DNA of 64,000 bases from an uncultured Eubacteriales bacterium (GCA_934446675.1 CAKSEL010000001.1:248001-312000); one strand, 5' to 3'; positions 16,784 to 25,637 are shown, numbered from the stretch's first letter. Made by a program: numbers and translations. Notes: generated from the letters alone by a model not told the origin.

Positions 16784-17077
16784 ATGACAAACGACAATAT
16801 AACAATGGCGCTTGAAGGCGCAAAAACCGCAAAAAACAAAATTTCGTCGTTCGCGGACTGCCTCTCCGGCATTACTATAAAAAACAAAGCGGACATAGAT
16901 TTTGAAGTAAAATCAAAAGGAAAGTTAAAGCCGTTATTTGCTTTCAAAAAGAAGTTTGACAAGGAAGTTTCGCTTCTTCCGGTAATCGGAATAGCGCTCA
17001 GCGTAATTCTTTTCTTTATGCTGCTTTCCGATCTTTGTCCCGGCAAATGCAGGGACTGCGAAGACAAAGAGGACTGA
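16784..17077 (+). CDS. Small membrane protein of unknown function with cysteine-rich tail
   Basis: A 97-residue protein that I do not recognise. Residues 1-65 are soluble and lysine-rich with spaced helix-like segments. Residues about 66-84 (LLPVIGIALSVILFFMLL) form one transmembrane helix, followed by a short acidic tail with three cysteines (CPGKCRDC). AAAGGAG lies 9 bases before the ATG, and a plausible promoter and leader hairpin precede it, so expression is likely. The tail could bind metal or be a reactive thiol cluster; nothing in the sequence decides this. It stands alone, followed by a convergent gene. Confidence 0.65.
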   Translation: MTNDNITMALEGAKTAKNKISSFADCLSGITIKNKADIDFEVKSKGKLKPLFAFKKKFDKEVSLLPVIGIALSVILFFMLLSDLCPGKCRDCEDKED

Positions 17078-17100
17078 CAAGGCCAAGTTTTGGAAAAGTA

Positions 17101-17139
17101 AATAAAAAATCTGCCGTGACAGTACAGTTGCCGCGGCAG
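17101..17139 (-). terminator. Terminator of the BofC-C-like gene
   Basis: On the minus strand, a CTGCCG...CGGCAG stem (17111-17139) with a 17-base loop is followed by ATTTTTTATT. Confidence 0.6.
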
Positions 17140-17168
17140 TTACGTGTGTATAAACGAAAAAAGCGCTT

Positions 17169-17597
17169 TCAGCTTTCGAGATATGCGACGATCTCTTTCA
17201 GTTCCCTGCCGGTGACTTTCATTCCGGATTTCAGTATTTCGGCGTCGCTTTCCGGAAATTCGCTTATATCAGCCTTTACCCGGCAGAGAAGGTTACCGTT
17301 CATGTCGGCTACATATATTTTTCCGTTCACGGTCTTTATCATATACTCAAGATAATTTTCTGCCGGAACATCGGCAAAGTCTTTATAAAGCGTATCGCTT
17401 TGGTATTCGGATACGTTTTCCGTATTATCCGCACTTACGGGGCTTTCTTCGGTCACGGGTACAAAGTCCTGTCCCGCGTATATTACGGCGTTCTCCGGCA
17501 TATGCTCAAATCCGAACAGCAGCGCCGCCGCACCGCATACCGGCAAAGCCGCGGCAAATATTTTTAAAAATCCGGACAGACGTTTATTTTTTGACAT
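17169..17597 (-). CDS. Membrane-anchored protein with BofC C-terminal-like domain
   Basis: A 142-residue protein. One N-terminal hydrophobic segment (residues 10-30) acts as anchor or signal. A low-complexity acidic linker follows, then residues 83-142 with the pattern YMIKTVNGKIYVADMNG and GMKVTGRELKEIVAYLES. This resembles the C-terminal domain of BofC, the forespore regulator of pro-sigma-K processing, and similar domains found in many clostridial secreted proteins. AAAGGAGAG precedes the ATG by 6 bases. A candidate forespore (sigma-G-like) promoter lies just upstream. It is shorter than BofC itself, so true orthology is doubtful. Export and a sporulation link are inferred. Confidence 0.6.
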   Translation of the reverse strand: MSKNKRLSGFLKIFAAALPVCGAAALLFGFEHMPENAVIYAGQDFVPVTEESPVSADNTENVSEYQSDTLYKDFADVPAENYLEYMIKTVNGKIYVADMNGNLLCRVKADISEFPESDAEILKSGMKVTGRELKEIVAYLES

Positions 17598-17619
17598 ATC
17601 GCTCTCTCCTTTCTCATTC

Positions 17620-17649
17620 TATTATCGGTATTTTTTACCGAATTATTCA
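17620..17649 (-). promoter_or_regulatory. Candidate sigma-G-type promoter
   Basis: On the minus strand, TGAATA (17644-17649) equals the sigma-G -35 consensus. After 17 bp comes GATAATA (17620-17626), which matches 5 of 7 positions of the sigma-G -10 CATACTA. The -10 also fits sigma-A, but no TTGACA-like -35 is present. An inverted repeat TCGGTA/TACCGA (17625-17641) spans the spacer. Confidence 0.4.
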
Positions 17650-17703
17650 TAAAATGTGCTTTTTCGGTACTGCCGAAAGCAAAAACCACGGCACGGAGGT
17701 ACT

Positions 17704-20466
17704 ATGAACAACAATTTTAACGGCGGCAGAAAAAAATCCGACGATATTACCGTAAACACTACGGCGAATATCAAAAAAGCCGCTGCAAAAAAGGCTATAA
17801 AAACAGGCGGCAGAGTCACGGGGATCTGTCTTAAAAAGGTTCTTCAGTGGGCGCTCAACATATTTCTCACGCTGCTTCTCATGATGACGATATGCGGAAT
17901 TATCGTCGGCGGAGCCTTTGCAATTTACGTAAAGAATTATCTTATAGACGAGGATTTCGACATAACCGGCTTAAAGAACGGTCTTGACATGACGACAAAG
18001 ATCTACTGTGCGGACGACACGGGAAAATTCGTCGAGCTTGAGGACGAGAGAATCTACGGCACTGAAAACCGTTCGTGGGTATCCTTCAGCAAGATGCCGA
18101 AAAACCTCTACAACGCGTTTGTTGCGATAGAGGACGAAAGATTTTTCAAGCACAACGGCGTTGACTGGAAACGTACTCTCGGCGCGTGTCTTGAATTTGC
18201 CACCGGCAACGACAGCTACGGCGGTTCCACCATAACGCAGCAGCTTATCAAGAACATAACCATGGAGGACGAAACCACCATTCAGAGAAAAGTAAAGGAA
18301 ATTTTCCGCGCTCTTACACTTTCCGAAAAGCGCAGCAAGGAAGAAGTCCTTGAAATGTACCTCAACACCATAAATCTCTCGCGCAGAAACTACGGCGTTC
18401 AGGCTGCGGCAAACTACTACTTCGGCAAGGACGTATCGGAGCTTTCGCTTGTGGAATGTGCGGCTCTGGCATCAATTCCGAAGTCGCCGACAAAATACGA
18501 TCCCGTAAGAAATCCGCAGAACAACAAGGAACGCCGCGACGTCGTTCTTGAAAAAATGGCGGAACTCGGCATGATCTCAAAAGAGGAATGCAAAGAGGCT
18601 CAGGACACCGAGCTTGTACTCAACATTACGCTTGAAGAAAGCAACGAAGAAAGCGAAAGTCCGTATTCCTACTACAAGGACGCGCTTATTGAACAGCTTA
18701 TAGCGGATTTCAACGAGCAGTACGGATATTCGCGCGAATATGCGTCAAGTCTTATATATTCCGGCGGACTTCAGATATACATTACCATGGACAGAACGGT
18801 TCAGAGCGCCATGGAGGAGGTTTTTGAAGATCCCGACTCTTTCCAGACCGTTTCCGACGGTATTCAGCCCGAAAGCGCCATGGTTGTTATGGATCCGTAC
18901 ACCGGCGACGTTCTCGGCATTGTCGGCGGCAGAGGAAAGAAAACAGGCAGACGAGAGTTCAACAGGGCAACCCAGAGCAAACGTCAGGTAGGTTCGTCTA
19001 TAAAGCCTATCACGGTATATGCTCCGGCTATGAACCTCGGTCTCATAGACTACTCTACCGTCATGGACGACACGCCTTTTAACTACATGGCAAGTCTCGG
19101 ACGTTACTGGCCGGTAAACGCGCCAAACGTATATGGCGGAAAAATTACCATAAACGAAGCCGTTATGAAATCAAAGAACACGATAGCGGTAAAAGTGCTC
19201 GACAAGATGACACCCGAATATTCCTTCAACTTTGCAAAAAACAAGCTTCATCTTGACAGTCTTGTAGATTCGGACAATGCTCTCGCACCGCTTGCTCTCG
19301 GCGGTCTTACAAACGGTCTTACCGTACTTGAAATGACTGCCGCGTACACCATTTTTCCGAACGGCGGAGCCTATTCCTCTCCGAGAATGTACAGCAAGGT
19401 TCTCGACAGCAACGGAACCGTTCTTCTCGAAAAGAAAATTGAGCAGGAACCCGTAATTTCCGTAGGCACAGCGACGGTTATGACAAAGATAATGCAGAAT
19501 GCCGTTGCCGGCGGTACTGCGGCTGCAATTACGCTTGACAGAAAAGTAAACATTGCCGGAAAGACCGGTTCGACAAACGAGGACAAGGACAGATACTTTG
19601 CCGGATTTACTCCGTACTATGTAGGCGCATGCTGGTTCGGATACGACACTCCGAAAAATCTTGTAAAATTCAAATCCAACCCTGCAATGCTTGCATGGGA
19701 AAAAGTAATGGAAAAGATACATCAGAAATATTTTGACGCAGCCGAGTCCGGAACTCCCTTAAAGACCTTTGACTTCTCACATCTGAGAACTGCGTCGTTC
19801 TGTCTTGACAGCGGCAAAGCCGTTACCGAAAACTGCAAAAACGACGTAAGAACCGTACTGCTCGGCAAATCACGCATATCGACGGGCTACTATTACAGCG
19901 ACGACGACATTCCGAAAGAACCCTGCGACGTTCATGTAAGCGTCAAGTGGGACAAATCGCAGAACTGTCTTGCAAACGACTACTGCCCTGCTGTAGACAC
20001 CATAGACGTAAGTCTTCTGCTTGAAAACGACCGTGCGTTTACTCACGGCAACGTCCCTGTTTCGGATGCCGCGTACACTTATCGCAAAATGCCCGTAAAC
20101 GGCGAATATCCCGACGACGCTCCGTTCTATTCGTATCTGCTTCCGGCAGGCACTTACGTAGGATACACCAACATTGCGGAAGGTCAGCCGATAAACAAGA
20201 TGTGCAAAGTTCACACAAAACAGGAAGAACCCGAAAATCCCGACGGCGAGCACAGTGACTCGGATTCAGACTTTGAATTTGACGATCCTCTTGCAGAGCT
20301 TGACGATCCCGACGGAAATCAGCCCGACAGCGAGCAAAACAATCCCGACGATTCGCAGGAAAATCAGGAAAGCGAAAAGCAGCAAGGTTCCGCGCAAAAT
20401 CCGGCCGGTTCTCACGAAAGCTCCGGCGAAGAACAGACAGGCGAATTCAATCACCCGCTGCACTGA
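17704..20466 (+). CDS. Class A penicillin-binding protein (bifunctional transglycosylase/transpeptidase)
   Basis: A 920-residue peptidoglycan synthase. A cytoplasmic basic N-terminus is followed by one membrane helix (about residues 45-75). Next comes a GT51 glycosyltransferase domain with Glu143 in AIEDERFFKHNG and GGSTITQQLIKN. The transpeptidase domain has the SxxK motif Ser431-Lys434 (GSSIKP), SKN, and the KTGS motif at 620-623. The C-terminal about 100 residues are an acidic Asp/Glu/Ser/Gln-rich low-complexity tail, probably disordered on the cell surface. ATG 17704 has GGAGG 6 bases upstream, so the longer frame from 17656 was not used. The gene stands alone, with a strong terminator after it. 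Confidence 0.93.
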   Translation: MNNNFNGGRKKSDDITVNTTANIKKAAAKKAIKTGGRVTGICLKKVLQWALNIFLTLLLMMTICGIIVGGAFAIYVKNYLIDEDFDITGLKNGLDMTTKIYCADDTGKFVELEDERIYGTENRSWVSFSKMPKNLYNAFVAIEDERFFKHNGVDWKRTLGACLEFATGNDSYGGSTITQQLIKNITMEDETTIQRKVKEIFRALTLSEKRSKEEVLEMYLNTINLSRRNYGVQAAANYYFGKDVSELSLVECAALASIPKSPTKYDPVRNPQNNKERRDVVLEKMAELGMISKEECKEAQDTELVLNITLEESNEESESPYSYYKDALIEQLIADFNEQYGYSREYASSLIYSGGLQIYITMDRTVQSAMEEVFEDPDSFQTVSDGIQPESAMVVMDPYTGDVLGIVGGRGKKTGRREFNRATQSKRQVGSSIKPITVYAPAMNLGLIDYSTVMDDTPFNYMASLGRYWPVNAPNVYGGKITINEAVMKSKNTIAVKVLDKMTPEYSFNFAKNKLHLDSLVDSDNALAPLALGGLTNGLTVLEMTAAYTIFPNGGAYSSPRMYSKVLDSNGTVLLEKKIEQEPVISVGTATVMTKIMQNAVAGGTAAAITLDRKVNIAGKTGSTNEDKDRYFAGFTPYYVGACWFGYDTPKNLVKFKSNPAMLAWEKVMEKIHQKYFDAAESGTPLKTFDFSHLRTASFCLDSGKAVTENCKNDVRTVLLGKSRISTGYYYSDDDIPKEPCDVHVSVKWDKSQNCLANDYCPAVDTIDVSLLLENDRAFTHGNVPVSDAAYTYRKMPVNGEYPDDAPFYSYLLPAGTYVGYTNIAEGQPINKMCKVHTKQEEPENPDGEHSDSDSDFEFDDPLAELDDPDGNQPDSEQNNPDDSQENQESEKQQGSAQNPAGSHESSGEEQTGEFNHPLH

Positions 20467-20498
20467 GATAACAAAAATCAATTAAACGCAAAAATCAA

Positions 20499-20537
20499 GC
20501 CTCCCGAAGACTTCAAATCAACGGGAGGCATTTTTTA
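20499..20537 (+). terminator. Terminator after the PBP gene, probably bidirectional
   Basis: The 8-bp stem GCCTCCCG/CGGGAGGC (20499-20529) is followed by ATTTTTTATT on the plus strand. On the minus strand it is followed by TTGATTTTTG, serving the convergent purB gene. Confidence 0.88.
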
Positions 20538-20556
20538 TTCAAGTTTTATATGCTGT

Positions 20557-21993
20557 TCAGACAGTCAGCTCAAAGTCGGAATCTATTTTGCCGTCAAATG
20601 CCGCAAGTGCCGGCTTTACGCAGTTTTCAACAAACTCTACGGTCTGCTGCGAGCTTCTGCCGGTATACTTTTCCGGACTTACTATCTTTTCGATCTCCTG
20701 CTTTGTAAGTCCGAACGACGGATCCTTTACAATTCTGTCGAGAAGGTCGTTCTTTCCGCCCTCCTCCTTGACTACCTTACCCGCCTGTACCGAATACTCG
20801 CGTATCTTTTCGTGCAGTTCCTGACGGTTTCCGCCGCGTTTTACAGCGTCCATCATAATATTCTCGCTTGCCATGAAGGGCAGTTCATTCATAAGTCTTG
20901 CACGCACCATTTTAGGATATACGACAAGTCCGTTTGAGACGTTTATATAGATATTAAGTATCGAATCGACCGCAAGGAACGCCTCGGCAACGGATATTCT
21001 CTTATTTGCCGAATCATCAAGAGTTCTTTCAAACCACTGTGTTGCAGCGGTAAACGCGGGATTCAGCGAATCGCAGATGACGTATCTTGCAAGTGCGCAG
21101 ATTCTCTCGCTCCTCATGGGGTTTCTCTTATACGGCATTGCCGATGAGCCTATCTGATGCGCCTCGAACGGCTCTTCCATTTCTTTGAACGACTGCAATA
21201 TTCTGAGGTCATTTGCAAACTTATATGCGCTCTGCGCAATACCCGAAAGCGTTGCGAGAATCGCGGCATCGACCTTTCTGGAATATGTCTGTCCGGACAC
21301 AGGAACACAGGCGTCAAAGCCGAAATCCTTACAGATCATTTCTTCAAGCTTTTTGACCTTTTCGTTATCGCCTTCAAACAGCTCAACAAAGCTTGCCTGA
21401 GTGCCGGTAGTACCCTTTGAACCGAGCATTTTCAGATTTTTGATTCTGTATCTCAGCTCATCAAGGTCATAGAGCAGCTCATTTATCCAAAGCGTCGCTC
21501 TCTTTCCGACAGTCGTTGCCTGTGCCGGCTGCAGGTGCGTATACGCAAGACAGGGCATATCCTTATATTCAAGCGCAAACCTCGAAAGGTTGGATATAAC
21601 CGAGCAAAGTTTCTTTTCGATTATTTTCATGCCTTCGCGCAAGGAAATTACGTCCGCATTATCGCCGACATAGCAGCTTGTCGCGCCGAGATGTATGATG
21701 GGCGCTGCTTTCGGACAACAAAGTCCGAACGTATACACATGGGCCATTACGTCGTGACGGACTTCCTTTTCGCGCTTTGCCGCAACTTCGTAATCGATAT
21801 CGTCAAGATGCGCCGCCATTTCATCTATCTGCTCATCGGTAATATTGAGCCCGAGCGCTTTTTCCGCCTTTGCAAGCGACAGCCAGAGTCTGCGCCATGT
21901 AGTAAACTTCATATCGGCGCTGAAAACGTGCTGCATTTCCTTTGACGCGTATCTTGTGGAAAACGGGCTTACGTAAGAATTATTATCAGTCAT
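20557..21993 (-). CDS. purB: Adenylosuccinate lyase
   Basis: A 478-residue fumarase/aspartase-superfamily lyase acting twice in purine synthesis: on SAICAR and on adenylosuccinate, each time releasing fumarate. The family signature GSSAMPYKRNPMRSE is intact, and the N-terminal YVSPFSTRYAS and AYTHLQPAQATTVGKR segments fit PurB of the Bacillota. ATG 21993 was chosen because GGAGG precedes it; the longer frame from 22041 overlaps the upstream gene. It follows the aspartate aminotransferase gene by 16 bases and should be co-transcribed. Aspartate, the product of that enzyme, is consumed in the step just before PurB. Confidence 0.95.
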   Translation of the reverse strand: MTDNNSYVSPFSTRYASKEMQHVFSADMKFTTWRRLWLSLAKAEKALGLNITDEQIDEMAAHLDDIDYEVAAKREKEVRHDVMAHVYTFGLCCPKAAPIIHLGATSCYVGDNADVISLREGMKIIEKKLCSVISNLSRFALEYKDMPCLAYTHLQPAQATTVGKRATLWINELLYDLDELRYRIKNLKMLGSKGTTGTQASFVELFEGDNEKVKKLEEMICKDFGFDACVPVSGQTYSRKVDAAILATLSGIAQSAYKFANDLRILQSFKEMEEPFEAHQIGSSAMPYKRNPMRSERICALARYVICDSLNPAFTAATQWFERTLDDSANKRISVAEAFLAVDSILNIYINVSNGLVVYPKMVRARLMNELPFMASENIMMDAVKRGGNRQELHEKIREYSVQAGKVVKEEGGKNDLLDRIVKDPSFGLTKQEIEKIVSPEKYTGRSSQQTVEFVENCVKPALAAFDGKIDSDFELTV

Positions 21994-22009
21994 TTTTTCC
22001 TCCGTTATT

Positions 22010-23287
22010 TTACTTTGAAAGGAGCTTTTCGACAGCTGCAAGCTTTACGCAAACGCAAAGGACTTCCATGCCGAGTTCAAGCTCGTCAAGCGTCGGGAAA
22101 GACGGTGCAAGTCTTATATTTTTATCCTCCGGATCCTTATGGTAAGGGAATGTCGCTCCGGCTTCGGTAAGCGTAACGCCTGCGTCCTTTGAAAGGCTTA
22201 CCACTCTCTGTGCGCAGCCACGAAGAACGTCAAGGCTGATGAAATATCCGCCCTTGGGAACTGTCCATGATACATTTTCTGTATCTGAAAGGTTCTCTGC
22301 AAGCACCTTTTCGCACATTTCAAACTTAGGTCTTAAGATTGCAGCGTGTTTTTTCATATACTCGCGTATGCCGTCAGCGCTCTTGAAATACTTTACGTGG
22401 CGCAGCATATTCATCTTATCGTGTCCGATAGTCTGCATCTGCATAATTTTCTTTATCTGTTCGATATTGTTTACCGACGCGCCGAGACACGAAACGCCGG
22501 AACCGGGATAGGAAATCTTTGAAGTCGAGGTAAATATAAACACAAGGTCGGGATTCCCTGCTTTTTCACACTCGGGAAGTATATCGAGAAGCTTATCACC
22601 GTCGTCATACAGGTCATGAACTGCGTATGCGTTATCCCAGAACACGCGAAAGTCCTTTGACGCGGGTTTCAGTGCCGCTATTCTCTTTACTGTTTCATCG
22701 GAATATGTAATGCCCGTAGGGTTACTGTATTTCGGCACGCACCACATACCCTTTACGCTCTCGTCCTTTACAAGTTCCTCGACTATATCCATATCGGGAC
22801 CTTTATCGGTAAGCGGAACGTTTACCATTTCTATACCGAGTGATTCGCAAACGCCGAAATGTCTGTCATATCCGGGTACGGGACAGAGAAATTTAAGCTT
22901 TTCCTGCTTTATCCACGGTCCGTTTCCGCCGTATACTCCGTACAGCATACATCTTGCCATTTCATCATACATAAGGTTAAGGCTGGAATTTCCGCCGACG
23001 ATTATCTGTTCCCACGGCACTCCGATTATCGGAGAAAACAGTCTCTTTGCGTCGTCAAGACCGTCTACAAGTCCGTAGTTGCGGCAGTCAAAGCCCTTTG
23101 AAGTAAAACAGTCCTCATTGCAGGATATTGTTTTAAGCATATCCTCGGAAAGATCAAGCTGTTTTCTGCACGGCTTGCCTCTTGTCATATTTATGCTCAG
23201 ATTTTTTTCCTTACATTCCTTATACTGCTTTTCAAGCTGTTCCTTAGCTTCGAGAAGCTCGCCCTTACTCATTGATGAATACTGCAT
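22010..23287 (-). CDS. Aspartate aminotransferase, class Ic type
   Basis: A 425-residue PLP enzyme of the PF12897-type aspartate aminotransferases (the Corynebacterium-like Ic subgroup), not the common AspC type. Typical points are NMTRGKPCRKQLDL at the N-terminus, NYGLVDGLDDAKRLF, CPVPGYDRHF, PKYSNPTGITYS, WDNAYAVHDLY, and the PLP-lysine segment FTSTSKISYPGSG. It interconverts aspartate and oxaloacetate with glutamate/2-oxoglutarate in the cytoplasm. ATG 23287 has AAAGGAAA upstream; the in-frame start at 23356 overlaps the promoter and was rejected. It leads a two-gene unit with purB. Confidence 0.88.
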   Translation of the reverse strand: MQYSSMSKGELLEAKEQLEKQYKECKEKNLSINMTRGKPCRKQLDLSEDMLKTISCNEDCFTSKGFDCRNYGLVDGLDDAKRLFSPIIGVPWEQIIVGGNSSLNLMYDEMARCMLYGVYGGNGPWIKQEKLKFLCPVPGYDRHFGVCESLGIEMVNVPLTDKGPDMDIVEELVKDESVKGMWCVPKYSNPTGITYSDETVKRIAALKPASKDFRVFWDNAYAVHDLYDDGDKLLDILPECEKAGNPDLVFIFTSTSKISYPGSGVSCLGASVNNIEQIKKIMQMQTIGHDKMNMLRHVKYFKSADGIREYMKKHAAILRPKFEMCEKVLAENLSDTENVSWTVPKGGYFISLDVLRGCAQRVVSLSKDAGVTLTEAGATFPYHKDPEDKNIRLAPSFPTLDELELGMEVLCVCVKLAAVEKLLSK

Positions 23288-23344
23288 TTCAACATTTCCT
23301 TTCAGCGTTTTTTGCAAAACGATTTGTTTTTTGCGTACGGTTAA

Positions 23345-23373
23345 AGTATAATGCAATTTATCTCAAAGTTCAA
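23345..23373 (-). promoter_or_regulatory. Promoter of the aminotransferase-purB operon
   Basis: Minus-strand TTGAAC (23368-23373), 17 bp, TATACT (23345-23350); the start codon is 57 bases downstream. Confidence 0.7.
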
Positions 23374-23424
23374 GAGTTATATGCATTTGTTAACAATCAT
23401 TTTGCATAATTTACACCTATTATA

Positions 23425-23469
23425 TGCAAAACAAGGCGGAAACGACACTTTCAAGCGCCGAATACCGCC
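23425..23469 (-). terminator. Probable terminator of the hprK-glucokinase unit
   Basis: The outer stem GGCGG/CCGCC (23435-23469) encloses an inner wobble-containing stem and is followed on the minus strand by TTGTTTTG. The T-tract is weak. Confidence 0.5.
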
Positions 23470-23491
23470 CGTAAAATGAAATTGTTTTGAA

Positions 23492-24448
23492 TTAAATGCC
23501 CAGCATTGCCGCGCCAATTATACCGGCGTCGTTTCCGAGGAGCGCGGTCTTTACGATTACACCCTTGGATTTATCCTTATTATACTGATATTTGTCGATA
23601 TATTCTATAAGCGGCTTTGTGAGATATTCTTTCTCATTGCAGATACCACCGCCGATAACGAAAACTTCGGGCTGGAAAATATTAATCATGTTGATAACGC
23701 CCTCTGCAAGGTATCTGATATATTCATCGACTACCTCGGCCGCCATCTTATCGCCTTTTTTCATCATTGCAAATGCGGTTCTTCCGCTTACCTTACCCTC
23801 TTGTTCGACATAGTCCCACATAGCGGTATCTTTCTTGGTCGTACCCTCCATATGTTTCTTTGTCATATTGATAAGTCCGGTTGCAGAAGAATATGCCTCC
23901 CAGCAGCCGCGTCTGCCGCAGGTACAGGGCAGTCCGTCAACAACGATTACGGTATGTCCGAGTTCCGCGCCTGCGTAATTATATCCGGAATATACCTTAC
24001 CGTCGATTATTATGCCGCCGCCGAGTCCCGTTCCGAGGGTTATGGTTATGGAATCCTTATATCCCTTTGCCGCGCCGAATGCCGCCTCGCCTTTTGCCGC
24101 AGCGTTTGCGTCGTTCTCTATAAGAACCTTATCTATACCCAGAAATTCCGAAAGCTTTGCAGCGATAGGATAGTTTCTGAAAGGAAGGTTATTGCTGTAA
24201 ACAACAACGCCGTTATCGTGGTCTGCGGTACCGGGTGTTGCGATTCCGGCATAGCCTATATCGTTAAGAGTGAGGTTCTGACGCTTTACAAGATCCTTGC
24301 AGAGAGCCGCCATATCCTTAATTATCTCATCAGGCTCGCGGTCAGCCTTTGTGGGAACGCTGTCCTTGATTACGATTTTTCCGTTTTCTCCGTCTACTAT
24401 TCCTGCGGCGATATTTGTTCCGCCGAGGTCAATTCCGATATAATACAT
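23492..24448 (-). CDS. glcK: ROK-family glucokinase
   Basis: A 318-residue sugar kinase that phosphorylates glucose with ATP. The phosphate-binding loop IGIDLGGTNIAAG is at the N-terminus, the catalytic base is Asp113 in ENDANAAA, and the ROK zinc site is complete: His165 plus Cys175, Cys177 and Cys182 in CTCGRRGCWE. There is no DNA-binding domain, so it is a kinase and not a ROK repressor. AAGGAG precedes the ATG. It lies 60 bases after hprK in the same direction, joining glucose phosphorylation to the carbon-catabolite sensor. Other hexoses cannot be excluded as substrate. Confidence 0.9.
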   Translation of the reverse strand: MYYIGIDLGGTNIAAGIVDGENGKIVIKDSVPTKADREPDEIIKDMAALCKDLVKRQNLTLNDIGYAGIATPGTADHDNGVVVYSNNLPFRNYPIAAKLSEFLGIDKVLIENDANAAAKGEAAFGAAKGYKDSITITLGTGLGGGIIIDGKVYSGYNYAGAELGHTVIVVDGLPCTCGRRGCWEAYSSATGLINMTKKHMEGTTKKDTAMWDYVEQEGKVSGRTAFAMMKKGDKMAAEVVDEYIRYLAEGVINMINIFQPEVFVIGGGICNEKEYLTKPLIEYIDKYQYNKDKSKGVIVKTALLGNDAGIIGAAMLGI

Positions 24449-24508
24449 TGATATATCTCCTTTTTATAAATTTTTATTTTAAGTGAATTATGCGCGTTTT
24501 TATCGTTT

Positions 24509-25447
24509 TTATCTTTCCTTATCGTCGGTATACTGTCCCATAAGCTTTTTATTGAACTCTACCGCCGTATTATAGCCCATCTTTTTCTGACGGTTATTCA
24601 TTGCGGCGATCTCGATTATCACCGCAAGATTACGTCCGGGCTTTACGGGGATCGTTGTTGCGGGAACATCTATACCCATGATATTTATATATTCGGTCTC
24701 AAGTCCTACTCTTTCATAGAACTTACCCTGCTGCCACGGTTCGAGATTGATTACCATATCTATCTTTTCGGTAAGCTTAACGGCGCCCATACCGAATATT
24801 CTTCTGACGTCAACTATGCCTATACCGCGAAGCTCGACATAGTGGCGTATAAGCTCCGGTGCCGACGCGACAAGCGTTTTTGCGGACACCTTTTTAATTT
24901 CAACTGCGTCGTCGGCAATAAGTCTGTGACCGCGTTTTACAAGCTCGATTGCGGTTTCGCTCTTGCCTATTCCGCTGTCGCCGAGTATGAGTATTCCCTC
25001 ACCGTATGCCTCGACAAACACGCCGTGGCGCGTCATTCTTTCGGCAAGGCTGACATTGAGCGACGCGATCAGGCTTCCCATGAAATTAGAGGTTGTATCC
25101 TGTGTACGCAGCAACGGCGTTTCATATTTCTTTGCGCACACCAAAACCTCGTCGAAAATATCAAGTCCGGAAGTTACCACAACCGCAACCGCTTTTTTTG
25201 AGAAAAACGCGTCAAGCTTATTCATTCTGTCGTCGGGTGTAAGTCCGAGAAGATAATGGTACTCTACTTTACCTATTATCTGAACGCGTCCGGGATCGTA
25301 ATGATCGAAAAATCCCGCAAGCTGAAGTCCCGGTCTGTTGACTTCCTTTTTATCTATGAGAATCTGCTCGGAGTTTTCCGGAAGATATATCTCTTCAAGA
25401 GCAAATTCGTCTATTATCGACCGCAGCGACACGGTATACTGTTCCAT
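24509..25447 (-). CDS. hprK: HPr kinase/phosphorylase
   Basis: A 312-residue bifunctional enzyme that phosphorylates or dephosphorylates Ser46 of HPr and so sets carbon catabolite control in low-GC Gram-positives. The P-loop GDSGIGKS is at 156-163, followed by ETAIELVKRGHRLIADDAVEI. The hprK signature region LRGIGIVDVRRIFG and the C-terminal PVKPGRNLAVIIEIAAMNNR are present. The upstream frame start at 25495 lies inside the -10 element, so ATG 25447 (AAGGTG, 9-base spacing) must be the start. Length and motifs agree with the family. Confidence 0.95.
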   Translation of the reverse strand: MEQYTVSLRSIIDEFALEEIYLPENSEQILIDKKEVNRPGLQLAGFFDHYDPGRVQIIGKVEYHYLLGLTPDDRMNKLDAFFSKKAVAVVVTSGLDIFDEVLVCAKKYETPLLRTQDTTSNFMGSLIASLNVSLAERMTRHGVFVEAYGEGILILGDSGIGKSETAIELVKRGHRLIADDAVEIKKVSAKTLVASAPELIRHYVELRGIGIVDVRRIFGMGAVKLTEKIDMVINLEPWQQGKFYERVGLETEYINIMGIDVPATTIPVKPGRNLAVIIEIAAMNNRQKKMGYNTAVEFNKKLMGQYTDDKER

Positions 25448-25493
25448 TTGTTCACGCACCTTGCTGTTTTTGGTTTTTGTATATGACAGAACC

Positions 25494-25522
25494 ATTATAC
25501 TTTAATATTTCCAAAATTTCAA
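25494..25522 (-). promoter_or_regulatory. Sigma-A promoter of hprK
   Basis: Minus-strand TTGAAA (25517-25522), 17 bp, TATAAT (25494-25499). Confidence 0.8.
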
Positions 25523-25572
25523 GTACATATTTCAAAAATACCTCTCAAAGAGTAAATTTATCCTTTTTGTCA

Positions 25573-25601
25573 TTGATTTAAGTTTATATTTATGTTATCA
25601 T
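25573..25601 (+). promoter_or_regulatory. Promoter of pcrA
   Basis: TTGATT (25573-25578), 17 bp, TATCAT (25596-25601), with an extended -10 TG at 25593-25594. It diverges from the hprK promoter 50 bases away. Confidence 0.65.
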
Positions 25602-25637
25602 AAATAATAGATCAACATATACAGAGGAGCAAAAACC

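Noticed and set aside
23340..23450. Several ATGCA/TGCAT words and TTGTTAACAA near the aminotransferase promoter as an operator array.
   Set aside because: The words are short, AT-rich and irregularly spaced. Chance explains them in this region.
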